Shown here: piece by piece, positions 1 through 5,642 of the stretch
Layout: each line of letters begins with the position of its first letter
Position numbering within the stretch: the stretch's first letter is position 1
Source of the DNA: an uncultured Nitrosomonadales bacterium
GTDB lineage: Bacteria > Pseudomonadota > Gammaproteobacteria > Burkholderiales > Gallionellaceae
NCBI GenBank assembly: GCA_903934275.1
Contig: CAIZNF010000149.1
Span: forward strand, 1 to 5,658
Length of the DNA: 5,658 nucleotides
Reading direction: 5' to 3'
The notes under the pieces: generated by a model
The model's database searches: none
Seen by the model: only the letters and a program-made list of their open reading frames with translations
Told to the model about the DNA's origin: nothing
Program-made: the position numbers and the translations under genes

Positions 1-2
1 GT

Positions 3-296
3 CTATAAGTACGTTTTTAGCAAATTTTCCGGCTCGATCTCGCTGCCGGTTATCGCCACTACTTTGTGGCGCGATTGTCCGCCTTGCCTGAGTTCCACCT
101 GGCGCAACGGCACACCGAACAGTTGGGCAATAAATTTCAGCAACGCTTCGTTGGCACGCCCTTCTACGGGAGGCGCGGCCAACCGTATCTTGAGCGCTTC
201 ACCGTGCAGCCCCGCTATTTCGCTGCGTTTCGCGCCGGGTTGCACATGCAGTGTAAGCGTGAGGACATCCGCGTTGCGGCGATACCAGTCGGCCAT
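3..296 (-). CDS. yggU: DUF167 / UPF0235 (YggU-family) protein
   Basis: This is a 97-residue soluble protein of the DUF167 (UPF0235, YggU) family, whose biochemical role is unknown. The family signature is clear: QPGAKR at residues 19-24, the strongly conserved block running from LKIRLAAPPVEG (35-46) through RANEALLKFIA (47-57), and GQSRHKVV (73-80). The length is normal for the family and the gene is complete, ending in TAG at the left edge of the window. The ATG at 296 lies 16 bases beyond the yggT stop. The best Shine-Dalgarno-like stretch, AGGG (309-312), is about 12 bases upstream, so translation may partly depend on coupling to yggT. In E. coli the homologue also follows yggS and yggT, which supports a shared transcript. 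The family assignment is firm; the function is open. Confidence 0.9.
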   Translation of the reverse strand: MADWYRRNADVLTLTLHVQPGAKRSEIAGLHGEALKIRLAAPPVEGRANEALLKFIAQLFGVPLRQVELRQGGQSRHKVVAITGSEIEPENLLKTYL

Positions 297-312
297 ATTT
301 TTGGGATACCCT

Positions 313-879
313 TCAAAGCAAACCTGATGCGATACGCTCCAACGCTCCGATCGGGACGATAACGATAAGCTGGCAGATAATGAATAGCAACAATGGCGAT
401 AGATCCACGCTGCCCAATATCGGCACGATACGACGCAGGGGTTGCAGGAATCGCCGGGTGGCGGATGTCAGCAGCGGTGCTACAGGCGAGTGGGGGTTCA
501 CCCAGGACAAAATCGCTTGCGCGAATACGGATGCCATCAATAAATACAAACTAATTTTGAGTAATTTGACCGCTGCCAGCGCCAACAGCCCAGGTAGCGG
601 GAAGCCGTGCAACGAAAAACCCTGCGCCCACAGAAATCCGGTCAGGTAGAGCATCTCGATCAGCAACGCGAGCAGCAGCGACGCACTGTCCAAACCGCGC
701 ACTGAAGGAACAAAACGGCGCGTGCGCAACACCATAAAATCAGTGAGCACCATAATGAATTCGCCGACGGGATTGCGTAGCGGGGCGCGCAGCCATTGCA
801 GGTGAAAGCGCAACAGCAATATCGCCGCAAACGGTTGCAGCAGAATGTCGAGCAGGAACAGCAACGCTTCACTGAGCAT
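313..879 (-). CDS. yggT: YggT family integral membrane protein
   Basis: This 188-residue inner-membrane protein has the two-repeat architecture of the YggT family. Hydrophobic segments lie at about residues 5-25, 67-88, 96-125 and 160-180. Two related YGGT units are visible: residues 23-77 (containing LQWLRAPLRNPVGEF and LRTRRFVPSV) and 119-172 (containing AILSWVNPHSPVAPLL and LQPLRRIVPILGSVDLSPL). The exact role is unsettled; family members have been linked to osmotic stress and to membrane or division functions. I chose the ATG at 879 rather than an upstream in-frame ATG at 933. It begins one base after the proC stop (TGA-C-ATG), has a good AGGGA ribosome site (885-889) with a 5-base spacer, and gives the usual family length. 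The longer form would overlap proC and add 18 non-hydrophobic residues. Its placement implies translational coupling with proC. Confidence 0.9.
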   Translation of the reverse strand: MLSEALLFLLDILLQPFAAILLLRFHLQWLRAPLRNPVGEFIMVLTDFMVLRTRRFVPSVRGLDSASLLLALLIEMLYLTGFLWAQGFSLHGFPLPGLLALAAVKLLKISLYLLMASVFAQAILSWVNPHSPVAPLLTSATRRFLQPLRRIVPILGSVDLSPLLLFIICQLIVIVPIGALERIASGLL

Positions 880-880
880 G

Positions 881-1690
881 TCAATCCCTACCCAGTTCGT
901 CGCCCATCTCTCTGGCGCGCACCGCAGCGGCATGCGCTGCTTGTGCGATATGTTTGGCTACATGGCTGGCATCCATGCTCAGCAAGGCTCGTTCGGTGGT
1001 GCCATTTTTAGAAGTGACACGCGCGCGCAGCACACTGACATCCTCATCGCTGTAAGCGGCCAATTTGCTGGCTCCCAGAAATGTTGCCAGGCTCAGCCGA
1101 TGCGCATCTTCGGCATCCAAACCCAGTTCGAGCGCCGCCTGTTGCAGCGCTTCAATGAAATAAAAAATATAAGCCGGGCCGCTGCCCGAAATCGCCGTGA
1201 CGGCATCCAGCATCGCTTCGCCTTGCAGCCATATAACTTCACCCACTGCCGCCAGAATATTTTGCGCCTGCTCGCGCTGCGCGTCATTCACTGCAGGCGT
1301 TGCATACAAGCCGGTTATGCCGCTGTGGATCAATGCCGGGGTGTTGGGCATAGCGCGGACTATTGCCGGGCTGCCAGCCCAGCGCGCCAGGTCATCCGCG
1401 CGCACCCCGGCGGCGATGGAGATCAGCAATTGCTTGTCGAGCAGGGGAGCAAGTTGCTGCGCCACTTCGCGCAATTGTTGCGGCTTGACCGCGAACACGA
1501 TGACATCGCTGCCAGATACGCCTCCAGCGAGATTATCTACCACATGCACCGCAAAATCGTGTTTCAGGCGCGTGCGGTTGTCCGAGTTGATTTCCACCAC
1601 ACTGATTTGCGCGGCAACAAAGCCCTTGCCCAGCAAACCACCAATGAGTGCCGCAGCCATATTGCCGCCGCCGATAAAACAGATGTTCAT
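881..1690 (-). CDS. proC: Pyrroline-5-carboxylate reductase
   Basis: ProC catalyses the last step of proline synthesis, reducing 1-pyrroline-5-carboxylate to proline with NAD(P)H in the cytoplasm. The 269-residue protein begins with a Rossmann dinucleotide-binding loop, FIGGGNMAAALIGG (residues 5-18). It then shows the family landmarks AVKP (67-70), MPNTP (114-118) and SGSGPAY (168-174). The C-terminal P5CR signature is VLRARVTSKNGTTERALLS (220-238). The usual proline-glycine in TSPGGTT is replaced by Lys-Asn, a variation in a loop that need not affect catalysis. The ATG at 1690 is preferred to one at 1711 because it is preceded by GGAG with a suitable spacer and puts the first beta strand right at the N-terminus. 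The length equals that of typical bacterial ProC. The gene lies downstream of yggS and one base ahead of yggT. Confidence 0.96.
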   Translation of the reverse strand: MNICFIGGGNMAAALIGGLLGKGFVAAQISVVEINSDNRTRLKHDFAVHVVDNLAGGVSGSDVIVFAVKPQQLREVAQQLAPLLDKQLLISIAAGVRADDLARWAGSPAIVRAMPNTPALIHSGITGLYATPAVNDAQREQAQNILAAVGEVIWLQGEAMLDAVTAISGSGPAYIFYFIEALQQAALELGLDAEDAHRLSLATFLGASKLAAYSDEDVSVLRARVTSKNGTTERALLSMDASHVAKHIAQAAHAAAVRAREMGDELGRD

Positions 1691-1724
1691 ATATTTCTCC
1701 ACAAACCGCAAACCGGAACAAAAT

Positions 1725-1768
1725 GTAGGTCAGGCTACGCCCGACATGGTGTGCGTAGCCTACCCTAC
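1725..1768. repeat. Palindromic intergenic repeat between yggS and proC
   Basis: Two 16-base arms (1725-1740 and 1753-1768) are reverse complements at 14 of 16 positions and flank a 12-base loop. The arms read GTAGGTCAGGCTACGC and GCGTAGCCTACCCTAC. The pattern resembles dispersed palindromes of the GTAGG...GGGTTACGC type that recur between genes in many proteobacteria, which is knowledge from memory and not checked here. In the direction of yggS-proC transcription the hairpin is followed by ATTTTG, so it could attenuate or process the transcript between the two genes. The repeat occupies most of the 94-base gap. Confidence 0.75.
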
Positions 1769-1784
1769 GGATTACTTGAATAAT

Positions 1785-2465
1785 TTACCTCTGCCCGAAT
1801 ATCGCCGAGCCGACGCGCACTATCGTTGCACCTTCGGCTATGGCCGCTGCAAAATCATGCGACATACCCATCGACAGGGTATCCAAACTCAGGCCTTGCC
1901 GATTGAGTTTATCTCGTAACTCCCGTAACAGCGCAAAGGGCGGATGTTGTGCGGCAACATTATCGCTGGGTGCGGGGATCGCCATCAATCCGCGCAACCT
2001 GAGCTGCGGCAACCGCGTCACAGCTTGGGCCAGCCCATCGACCTCATCGGGAGCCACGCCGCTCTTGCTGTCTTCACCGCTCACATTAACCTGCAAACAT
2101 ACGTTGAGCGGCGGCAAATTTTGCGGGCGCTGTGCCGACAGGCGTTCGGCAATTTTCAATTTGTCCACGCCATGCACCCAAGAAAAGTTTTCTGCGATAG
2201 CCCGCGTTTTGTTGCTTTGAATCGGCCCGATAAAGTGCCACTCAAGCGGCAGGTCATGCAGTGCCGCAATCTTCTCCAGGGCTTCCTGCACATAGCTCTC
2301 ACCGAAGGCAATCTGCCCCGCATGATATGCTTCGCGTATCGCCGCCGGCGAAAAAGTTTTGCTTACCGCCAGCAACACAACCCCTCCCGGTGTGCGGCCT
2401 ATTTCGGCAGCCGTTGTCGCCATCGCGTTGCGCACGGCTTGCAAGTTGGAAGCGATTGTTGTCAT
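1785..2465 (-). CDS. yggS: YggS/PLPBP-family pyridoxal phosphate homeostasis protein
   Basis: This cytoplasmic protein belongs to the YggS/PROSC family, which binds pyridoxal 5'-phosphate and keeps the free vitamin B6 pool in balance, affecting amino-acid metabolism without known enzyme activity. It folds as an alanine-racemase-type TIM barrel. The PLP-binding lysine is K36 in LLAVSKT (31-37). Other landmarks are FGESYVQEALEK (54-65), HFIGPIQSNK (77-86), SMGMSHDFAAAI (198-209) and VRVGSAIFG (216-224). The 226-residue length is normal. The start is uncertain: ATG 2465 aligns best with known N-termini, but in-frame GTG codons lie at 2471 and 2480. The only purine-rich site (AGGA, 2484-2487) is about 18 bases from the ATG, about 12 from the GTG at 2471 and only 3 from the GTG at 2480, so a GTG start is possible. 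The gene diverges from pilT and leads the proC-yggT-yggU run. Confidence 0.93.
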   Translation of the reverse strand: MTTIASNLQAVRNAMATTAAEIGRTPGGVVLLAVSKTFSPAAIREAYHAGQIAFGESYVQEALEKIAALHDLPLEWHFIGPIQSNKTRAIAENFSWVHGVDKLKIAERLSAQRPQNLPPLNVCLQVNVSGEDSKSGVAPDEVDGLAQAVTRLPQLRLRGLMAIPAPSDNVAAQHPPFALLRELRDKLNRQGLSLDTLSMGMSHDFAAAIAEGATIVRVGSAIFGQR

Positions 2466-2531
2466 AATCACATGCGCCACAAATCCTTTTCGCGCGGTTC
2501 ATAACCGCATTATCAAACAGGGACGATTATA
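2466..2531. promoter_or_regulatory. Divergent yggS/pilT promoter region with a perfect inverted repeat
   Basis: This short gap must carry the start signals for both yggS (minus) and pilT (plus). It contains a perfect inverted repeat, GCGGTT-CAT-AACCGC (2494-2508), which could be an operator or a small hairpin. AT-rich -10-like sequences flank it: ATTATA at 2526-2531 reads TATAAT on the minus strand, and 2509-2514 reads GATAAT on the minus strand. I could not find a convincing -35 at proper spacing for either direction, so exact promoters are not assigned. The pilT ribosome-binding site is AGGGA (2519-2523), 8 bases before the ATG. The compactness implies that binding at the repeat would affect both genes. 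Confidence 0.5.
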
Positions 2532-3575
2532 ATGGATATCACCGAACTGCTTGCCTTTGGTGTCAAAAACAAGGCATCCGACTTGCATCTCTCCGCCGGA
2601 CTACCCCCGATGATTCGTGTGCATGGCGACATGCGCCGCATCAACCTGCCGCCGATGGATCACAAGGAAGTTCACGGATTGGTGTATGACATCATGAACG
2701 ACCAGCAGCGCAAGTTTTACGAGGAAAACAAGGAGGTTGATTTTTCCTTCGAGGTTCCGGGTCTGGCGCGCTTCCGCGTGAATGCTTTCGTACAGAATCG
2801 CGGCGCGGGCGCGGTAATGCGCACCATTCCTTCAAAAATATTGTCGCTGGCGGATCTCAAAGCACCGAAGAGTTTCGAGACTATCTCCGATTATCCACGT
2901 GGCATGGTGCTGGTGACGGGGCCTACCGGATCCGGCAAATCTACCACGCTGGCGGCGATGGTCAACCACCGCAATGAAAATGAAATGGGCCACATCCTGA
3001 CGGTGGAAGACCCGATTGAGTTCGTGCATGAAAGTAAAAAATGCCTGATTAACCAGCGCGAAGTCGGACGGGATACACTGTCTTTCCAGAATGCCCTGCG
3101 CTCAGCCTTGCGCGAAGACCCCGACATCATTCTGGTCGGTGAAATGCGCGACCTGGAAACCATCCGTCTTGCAATGTCTGCGGCGGAAACCGGCCACCTG
3201 GTGTTTGGCACACTGCACACCAGTTCGGCGGCCAAGACCATCGACCGTATCATCGACGTGTTTCCCGCCGATGAAAAAGAAATGGTGCGCGCGATGCTGT
3301 CTGAATCGCTGCGTGCTGTGATCTCCCAGGCGTTGCTCAAGACCAAGGATGGAACGGGACGGGTAGCCGCGCACGAGATCATGGTTTGTACTCCGGCCAT
3401 CCGCAACCTGATCCGCGAAGCCAAAGTGCCGCAAATGTATTCCGCCATTCAAACGGGCCAAGGTCTCGGAATGCAGACACTGGATCAATGCCTGGCCGGC
3501 CTGGTCAAATCGAACATGATTACCCCGGCGGAAGCGCGCAGCAAGGCGATGAATAAGGACATGTTTCCGGGTTAA
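2532..3575 (+). CDS. pilT: Type IV pilus retraction ATPase PilT
   Basis: PilT is the hexameric cytoplasmic ATPase that powers disassembly of the type IV pilus, giving retraction and twitching motility and often aiding DNA uptake. The 347-residue protein has an N-terminal PAS-like domain (about 1-100) with the typical opening KNKASDLHLSAGLPPMIRV (12-30), then a RecA-like core. Motifs are Walker A GPTGSGKS (130-137, K136), Asp box TVEDPIEFVH (157-166, catalytic-type E159), Walker B DIILVGEMRD (198-207, E204) and His box TGHLVFGTLHT (220-230). The C-terminal AIRNLIRE motif (289-296), which is characteristic of PilT and required for retraction, is intact. Length and start agree with the family. 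pilU follows 85 bases downstream on the same strand, and yggS diverges upstream. Nothing suggests damage. Confidence 0.98.
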   Translation: MDITELLAFGVKNKASDLHLSAGLPPMIRVHGDMRRINLPPMDHKEVHGLVYDIMNDQQRKFYEENKEVDFSFEVPGLARFRVNAFVQNRGAGAVMRTIPSKILSLADLKAPKSFETISDYPRGMVLVTGPTGSGKSTTLAAMVNHRNENEMGHILTVEDPIEFVHESKKCLINQREVGRDTLSFQNALRSALREDPDIILVGEMRDLETIRLAMSAAETGHLVFGTLHTSSAAKTIDRIIDVFPADEKEMVRAMLSESLRAVISQALLKTKDGTGRVAAHEIMVCTPAIRNLIREAKVPQMYSAIQTGQGLGMQTLDQCLAGLVKSNMITPAEARSKAMNKDMFPG

Positions 3576-3576
3576 C

Positions 3577-3642
3577 AGCTTGTAGTTTGTAGCGGGTAGC
3601 AAAAGCCTGCCACAAAGCTGATTTTGCTACAAGCCACCAGCT
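3577..3642. repeat. Imperfect inverted repeat with tandem 7-mers between pilT and pilU
   Basis: Almost the whole pilT-pilU spacer is structured. A perfect 9-base pair of arms, GTAGCAAAA (3596-3604) and TTTTGCTAC (3622-3630), encloses a 17-base loop. Upstream are three head-to-tail 7-base units ending in GTAG: CTTGTAG, TTTGTAG and CGGGTAG (3579-3599). The first is also a perfect complement of CTACAAG (3627-3633), so alternative pairings compete for the same right arm. AGCT marks both outer ends. There is no T-run after the hairpin, so it is not a classical terminator. It could be a dispersed repeat or an mRNA processing or stability element that sets different PilT and PilU levels. The pilU ribosome site lies just outside it. 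Confidence 0.65.
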
Positions 3643-3660
3643 ATCTTCAGGAGTTTTATT

Positions 3661-4797
3661 ATGGAAAGAGATCAGGCAACCGAGCTGATACACAACTTGC
3701 TGCGCGGCATGCTCAGCAAGAAAGCTTCCGATTTGTTCATCACGTCAGGCTTTCCGCCCGCATTCAAGATGGACGGAAAAATGACGCCCATGTCCAATCA
3801 GGTGCTCACTCACCAGCACACACAGGAGCTGGCGCGCAGCATCATGAACGACAAGCAGGCCGCCGAGTTTGAAGCCACCCATGAATGCAATTTTGCGATC
3901 AGCCCGCCCAGTATCGGGCGGTTTCGCGTCAATGTTTTCATGCAGCAACAACGCGTTGGAATGGTGCTGCGGACAATCACCACCAAGATTCCAGACCTCG
4001 ATGAGATGGGCCTGCCGGAAGTGCTCAAGGACATCGTGATGACCAAGCGTGGCCTGGTGATTCTGGTCGGCGGAACCGGTTCGGGAAAATCCACCACGCT
4101 GGCCGCGATGATCGGGTATCGCAACAAGAACAGCTACGGCCACATCATCACCATCGAAGACCCGGTGGAATATGTGCATGACCACGGCAACTGTATTATC
4201 ACGCACCGCGAGGTCGGCGTGGATACCGAGTCATGGCATAACGCGCTGAAGAATACCCTGCGTCAGGCACCCGACGTGATTTTGATCGGCGAAATCCGTG
4301 ACCACGAAACCATGGAACATGCCGTGGCTTTTGCCGAAACCGGCCACCTGTGTTTGGCTACTTTGCACGCCAACAGCGCCAATCAGGCGCTTGATCGTAT
4401 TATCAACTTCTTCCCGGAAGAGCGGCGAATGCAGTTGTTGATGGACTTGTCGCTGAACGTCAAGTCGCTTATTTCCCAGCGCCTGATTCCGAAGAAAGAC
4501 GGCAAAGGGCGCGCCGCAGCAATCGAAATTTTGCTCAACTCGCCGCTGATCGCCGATCTGATTTTCAAGGGGGAGGTTAATGCGATTAAAGGAGTGATGG
4601 CTAAATCGCGCGAGCTTGGCATGGAAACCTTTGACGGCGCGCTGTTCAATTTGTATGAAGACGAAAAGATTTCATACGAAGAAGCGCTGAAAAACGCCGA
4701 CTCGGTCAACGACCTGCGCCTGCGCATCAAACTGGAAAGCAAGCTGGTAACGGATCGAAACCTATCGAGCGGCACAGAAGGTTTGAAGCTCACCTAG
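3661..4797 (+). CDS. pilU: Type IV pilus retraction ATPase PilU
   Basis: PilU is a PilT paralogue that assists PilT in type IV pilus retraction, usually depending on PilT and adding force. The 378-residue protein opens with KKASDLFITSGFPPAFKMDG (20-39), the counterpart of the PilT N-terminal domain. The ATPase core has Walker A GGTGSGKS (137-144, K143), Asp box TIEDPVEYVH (164-173, E166), Walker B DVILIGEIRD (205-214, E211) and His box TGHLCLATLHA (227-237). PilU rather than a second PilT is indicated by the lack of the AIRNLIRE motif, which is replaced by LIADLIFKGEVNAIKG (296-311), and by the longer C-terminal tail containing DSVNDLRLRIKLES (347-360). A strong ribosome site AGGAG (3649-3653) lies 7 bases before the ATG. 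It is probably co-transcribed with pilT, though the structured spacer could uncouple them. Confidence 0.97.
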   Translation: MERDQATELIHNLLRGMLSKKASDLFITSGFPPAFKMDGKMTPMSNQVLTHQHTQELARSIMNDKQAAEFEATHECNFAISPPSIGRFRVNVFMQQQRVGMVLRTITTKIPDLDEMGLPEVLKDIVMTKRGLVILVGGTGSGKSTTLAAMIGYRNKNSYGHIITIEDPVEYVHDHGNCIITHREVGVDTESWHNALKNTLRQAPDVILIGEIRDHETMEHAVAFAETGHLCLATLHANSANQALDRIINFFPEERRMQLLMDLSLNVKSLISQRLIPKKDGKGRAAAIEILLNSPLIADLIFKGEVNAIKGVMAKSRELGMETFDGALFNLYEDEKISYEEALKNADSVNDLRLRIKLESKLVTDRNLSSGTEGLKLT

Positions 4798-4804
4798 CGT
4801 GAAC

Positions 4805-4847
4805 GCAGAAAAGCCCCGCTTATGGATGGCGGGGTGGCTCATTCTGC
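4805..4847 (-). terminator. Terminator-like hairpin at the 3' end of pilU, best on the minus strand
   Basis: A two-tier hairpin begins 7 bases after the pilU stop. The inner stem is CCCCGC (4814-4819) with GCGGGG (4829-4834) around a 9-base loop. The outer stem is GCAGAA (4805-4810) with TTCTGC (4842-4847). On the plus strand no T-run follows, so it is weak as a pilU terminator, although it may still protect the mRNA 3' end. On the minus strand the GC-rich stem is followed directly by CTTTTCTGC, the classic layout of an intrinsic terminator. No convincing minus-strand gene lies to its right in this window, so it may block antisense transcription into pilU or be left over from a lost convergent gene. 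Confidence 0.6.
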
Positions 4848-4859
4848 CTCCAGCGCATT

Positions 4860-4876
4860 TATAGAGGCTCTCTATA
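4860..4876. repeat. Perfect 7+7 dyad upstream of the cNMP-binding pseudogene
   Basis: TATAGAG (4860-4866) and CTCTATA (4870-4876) form a perfect inverted repeat around GCT, 39 bases before the ATG of the broken gene. It could be an operator overlapping a -10-like element or simply a small hairpin. No -35 at proper spacing was found, so a promoter is not claimed. Confidence 0.45.
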
Positions 4877-4915
4877 GCTAAACACCGAAGAGGCACAAAT
4901 AACTCTGGAACGACT

Positions 4916-5252
4916 ATGGCTACAGATGTTGAAATATTTAACAAGCTACTTTCTTTGGCAAAATGCTTCAAGGGGTTCGGGGCAAATTATTTACGAGACC
5001 TGTTGAATATTTCATCTAAAGCAATATTTCGTACTGGCGAGAACACTTTTATTGAAGTGTGATCAGTGCAGAGATATGTATGTTATCTGTTCCGGCAAGA
5101 TAAATGTGTGGCGAAAAAGCGGCGAGGAGAAAGTGAGTTTGGCTAGACTTTCTGAAGGAGAGAGTTTCGGTGAACTGGGGCTTATTCTCAGCGAAGGGCG
5201 TAGTGCTTGTGCCGCAGCGCTGGAAGACACAGTCGCAATCCGCATTTATTAA
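4916..5252 (+). pseudogene. Frameshifted, 3'-truncated cyclic-nucleotide-binding domain protein
   Basis: Two adjacent frames together encode most of a CRP-type cyclic-nucleotide-binding (cNMP) domain. The first frame starts at ATG 4916 (GGA at 4907-4909 as a weak ribosome site) and gives 48 residues ending FRTGENTFIEV before TGA at 5060-5062. The next frame resumes the domain without loss from 5061: DQCRDMYVICSGKINVW, then the phosphate-binding cassette SFGELGLILSEGRSA, and ends ...DTVAIRIY with TAA at 5250-5252. One extra base within 5057-5060 explains the break: GAA-GGT-GAT would restore the usual E-G-D. The repaired product is about 111 residues. The cassette Glu (FGEL) and Arg (RSA) that normally contact the nucleotide are kept. 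The C-terminal helices expected after the beta barrel are missing, and there is no DNA-binding domain. The first 60 bases are 22/60 GC, lower than the flanking pilus genes. A sequencing error could explain the frameshift but not the short end. Its position suggests an original pilus-related sensor role; this is inference. Confidence 0.75.
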
Positions 5253-5259
5253 TAAACCG

Positions 5260-5347
5260 CCTCGCGAAAGTTGATCCTGCAAGCAGGATTTTCGAAAAGT
5301 CAGCCACGAGGAGCGCCCAACGGGGCTGAGTAAAAGCGTGCAGCCCC
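5260..5347. other. Two-hairpin structured element between the pseudogene and the SEC-C gene
   Basis: This non-coding stretch can fold into two strong hairpins. The first is compound: CCTCG (5260-5264) pairs with CGAGG (5307-5311), CGAAA (5265-5269) with TTTCG (5290-5294), and ATCCTGC (5274-5280) with GCAGGAT (5283-5289) at the tip. The tip stem is followed by TTTTC, so on the plus strand it could also terminate transcription leaving the truncated gene. The second hairpin is GGGGCTG (5322-5328) with CAGCCCC (5341-5347) around a 12-base loop. The element begins about 7 bases after the pseudogene's stop and ends 37 bases before the next ATG. It may be a dispersed or mobile repeat, a structured leader for the SEC-C gene, or a small RNA. 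I cannot decide between these from sequence alone. The GCCCAAC at 5315-5321 resembles one half of an integron attC core, but no partner site is present. Confidence 0.5.
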
Positions 5348-5384
5348 TTATCTCCACATTTATGCTTCAAAGAAAAATTAACTT

Positions 5385-5642
5385 ATGGCAAAACTTGGAA
5401 CCAAAGAAAAACCGATAATTGTTCGCGTGAGAACCGAGAAACGAGGGCAGTATGTTGCAGAAAGATGTGCTCTACATGGTTGGCAATATATCATCGGCTT
5501 TGAGACTGATAAACCGGAAGACATTTCTGATTTGGAAAAAGCGCTAAACCCACCTCAGCCAGCTCAATCTGAAAAATTTGGCCGCAATGAACCTTGTCCA
5601 TGTGGCAGTGGCAAGAAATACAAAAAATGCTGTGGCGCATGA
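5385..5642 (+). CDS. Small SEC-C motif (PBPRA1643-like SWIM/SEC-C) protein
   Basis: This 85-residue protein ends in a complete SEC-C zinc-binding motif, [17 protein letters not shown] (67-83), with ligands C71, C73, C82 and C83. The same motif is found at the end of SecA and in many small proteins. The N-terminal part, [18 protein letters not shown] (3-20) followed by a [13 protein letters not shown] segment (42-54), resembles what I recall of the PBPRA1643-type SWIM/SEC-C family, whose function is unknown. As I recall it, that family usually carries about 25-30 further N-terminal residues. Here an in-frame TAA (5379-5381) just before the ATG rules out an upstream extension. The ribosome site is weak and A-rich (AAAGAAAA). 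The first 60 bases are 25/60 GC, lower than the housekeeping genes and compatible with acquisition. The motif is certain, the family likely and the role unknown. Confidence 0.85.
   Translation: MAKLGTKEKPIIVRVRTEKRGQYVAERCALHGWQYIIGFETDKPEDISDLEKALNPPQPAQSEKFGRNEPCPCGSGKKYKKCCGA

Noticed and set aside
845..1783. Long plus-strand open frame antisense to proC
   Set aside because: It lies opposite a clear proC gene, shows no domain, and its composition is that of a reverse-frame shadow.
2528..2533. TATAAT overlapping the pilT start codon as a plus-strand promoter
   Set aside because: Transcription would start inside the gene, after the ATG and its ribosome site, and no -35 is properly spaced.
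2561..2566. TTGACA on the minus strand as the yggS -35 box
   Set aside because: It is 29 bases from the nearest minus-strand TATAAT, far from the usual 16-18, and lies within pilT coding sequence.
2891..3448. Minus-strand open frame inside pilT
   Set aside because: It is antisense to highly conserved ATPase motifs, with no recognisable protein features.
4762..4971. Minus-strand open frame overlapping the pilU end
   Set aside because: It reads through the terminator hairpin and pilU coding sequence and shows no family features.
5315..5321. Integron attC site suggested by GCCCAAC
   Set aside because: No matching GTTRRRY partner at a suitable distance on either strand, and the hairpin arms do not follow attC layout.
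5049..5357. Minus-strand open frame across the pseudogene and hairpin element
   Set aside because: The opposite strand encodes a recognisable cNMP domain in this stretch, the frame runs through the palindromes, and it has no domain of its own.
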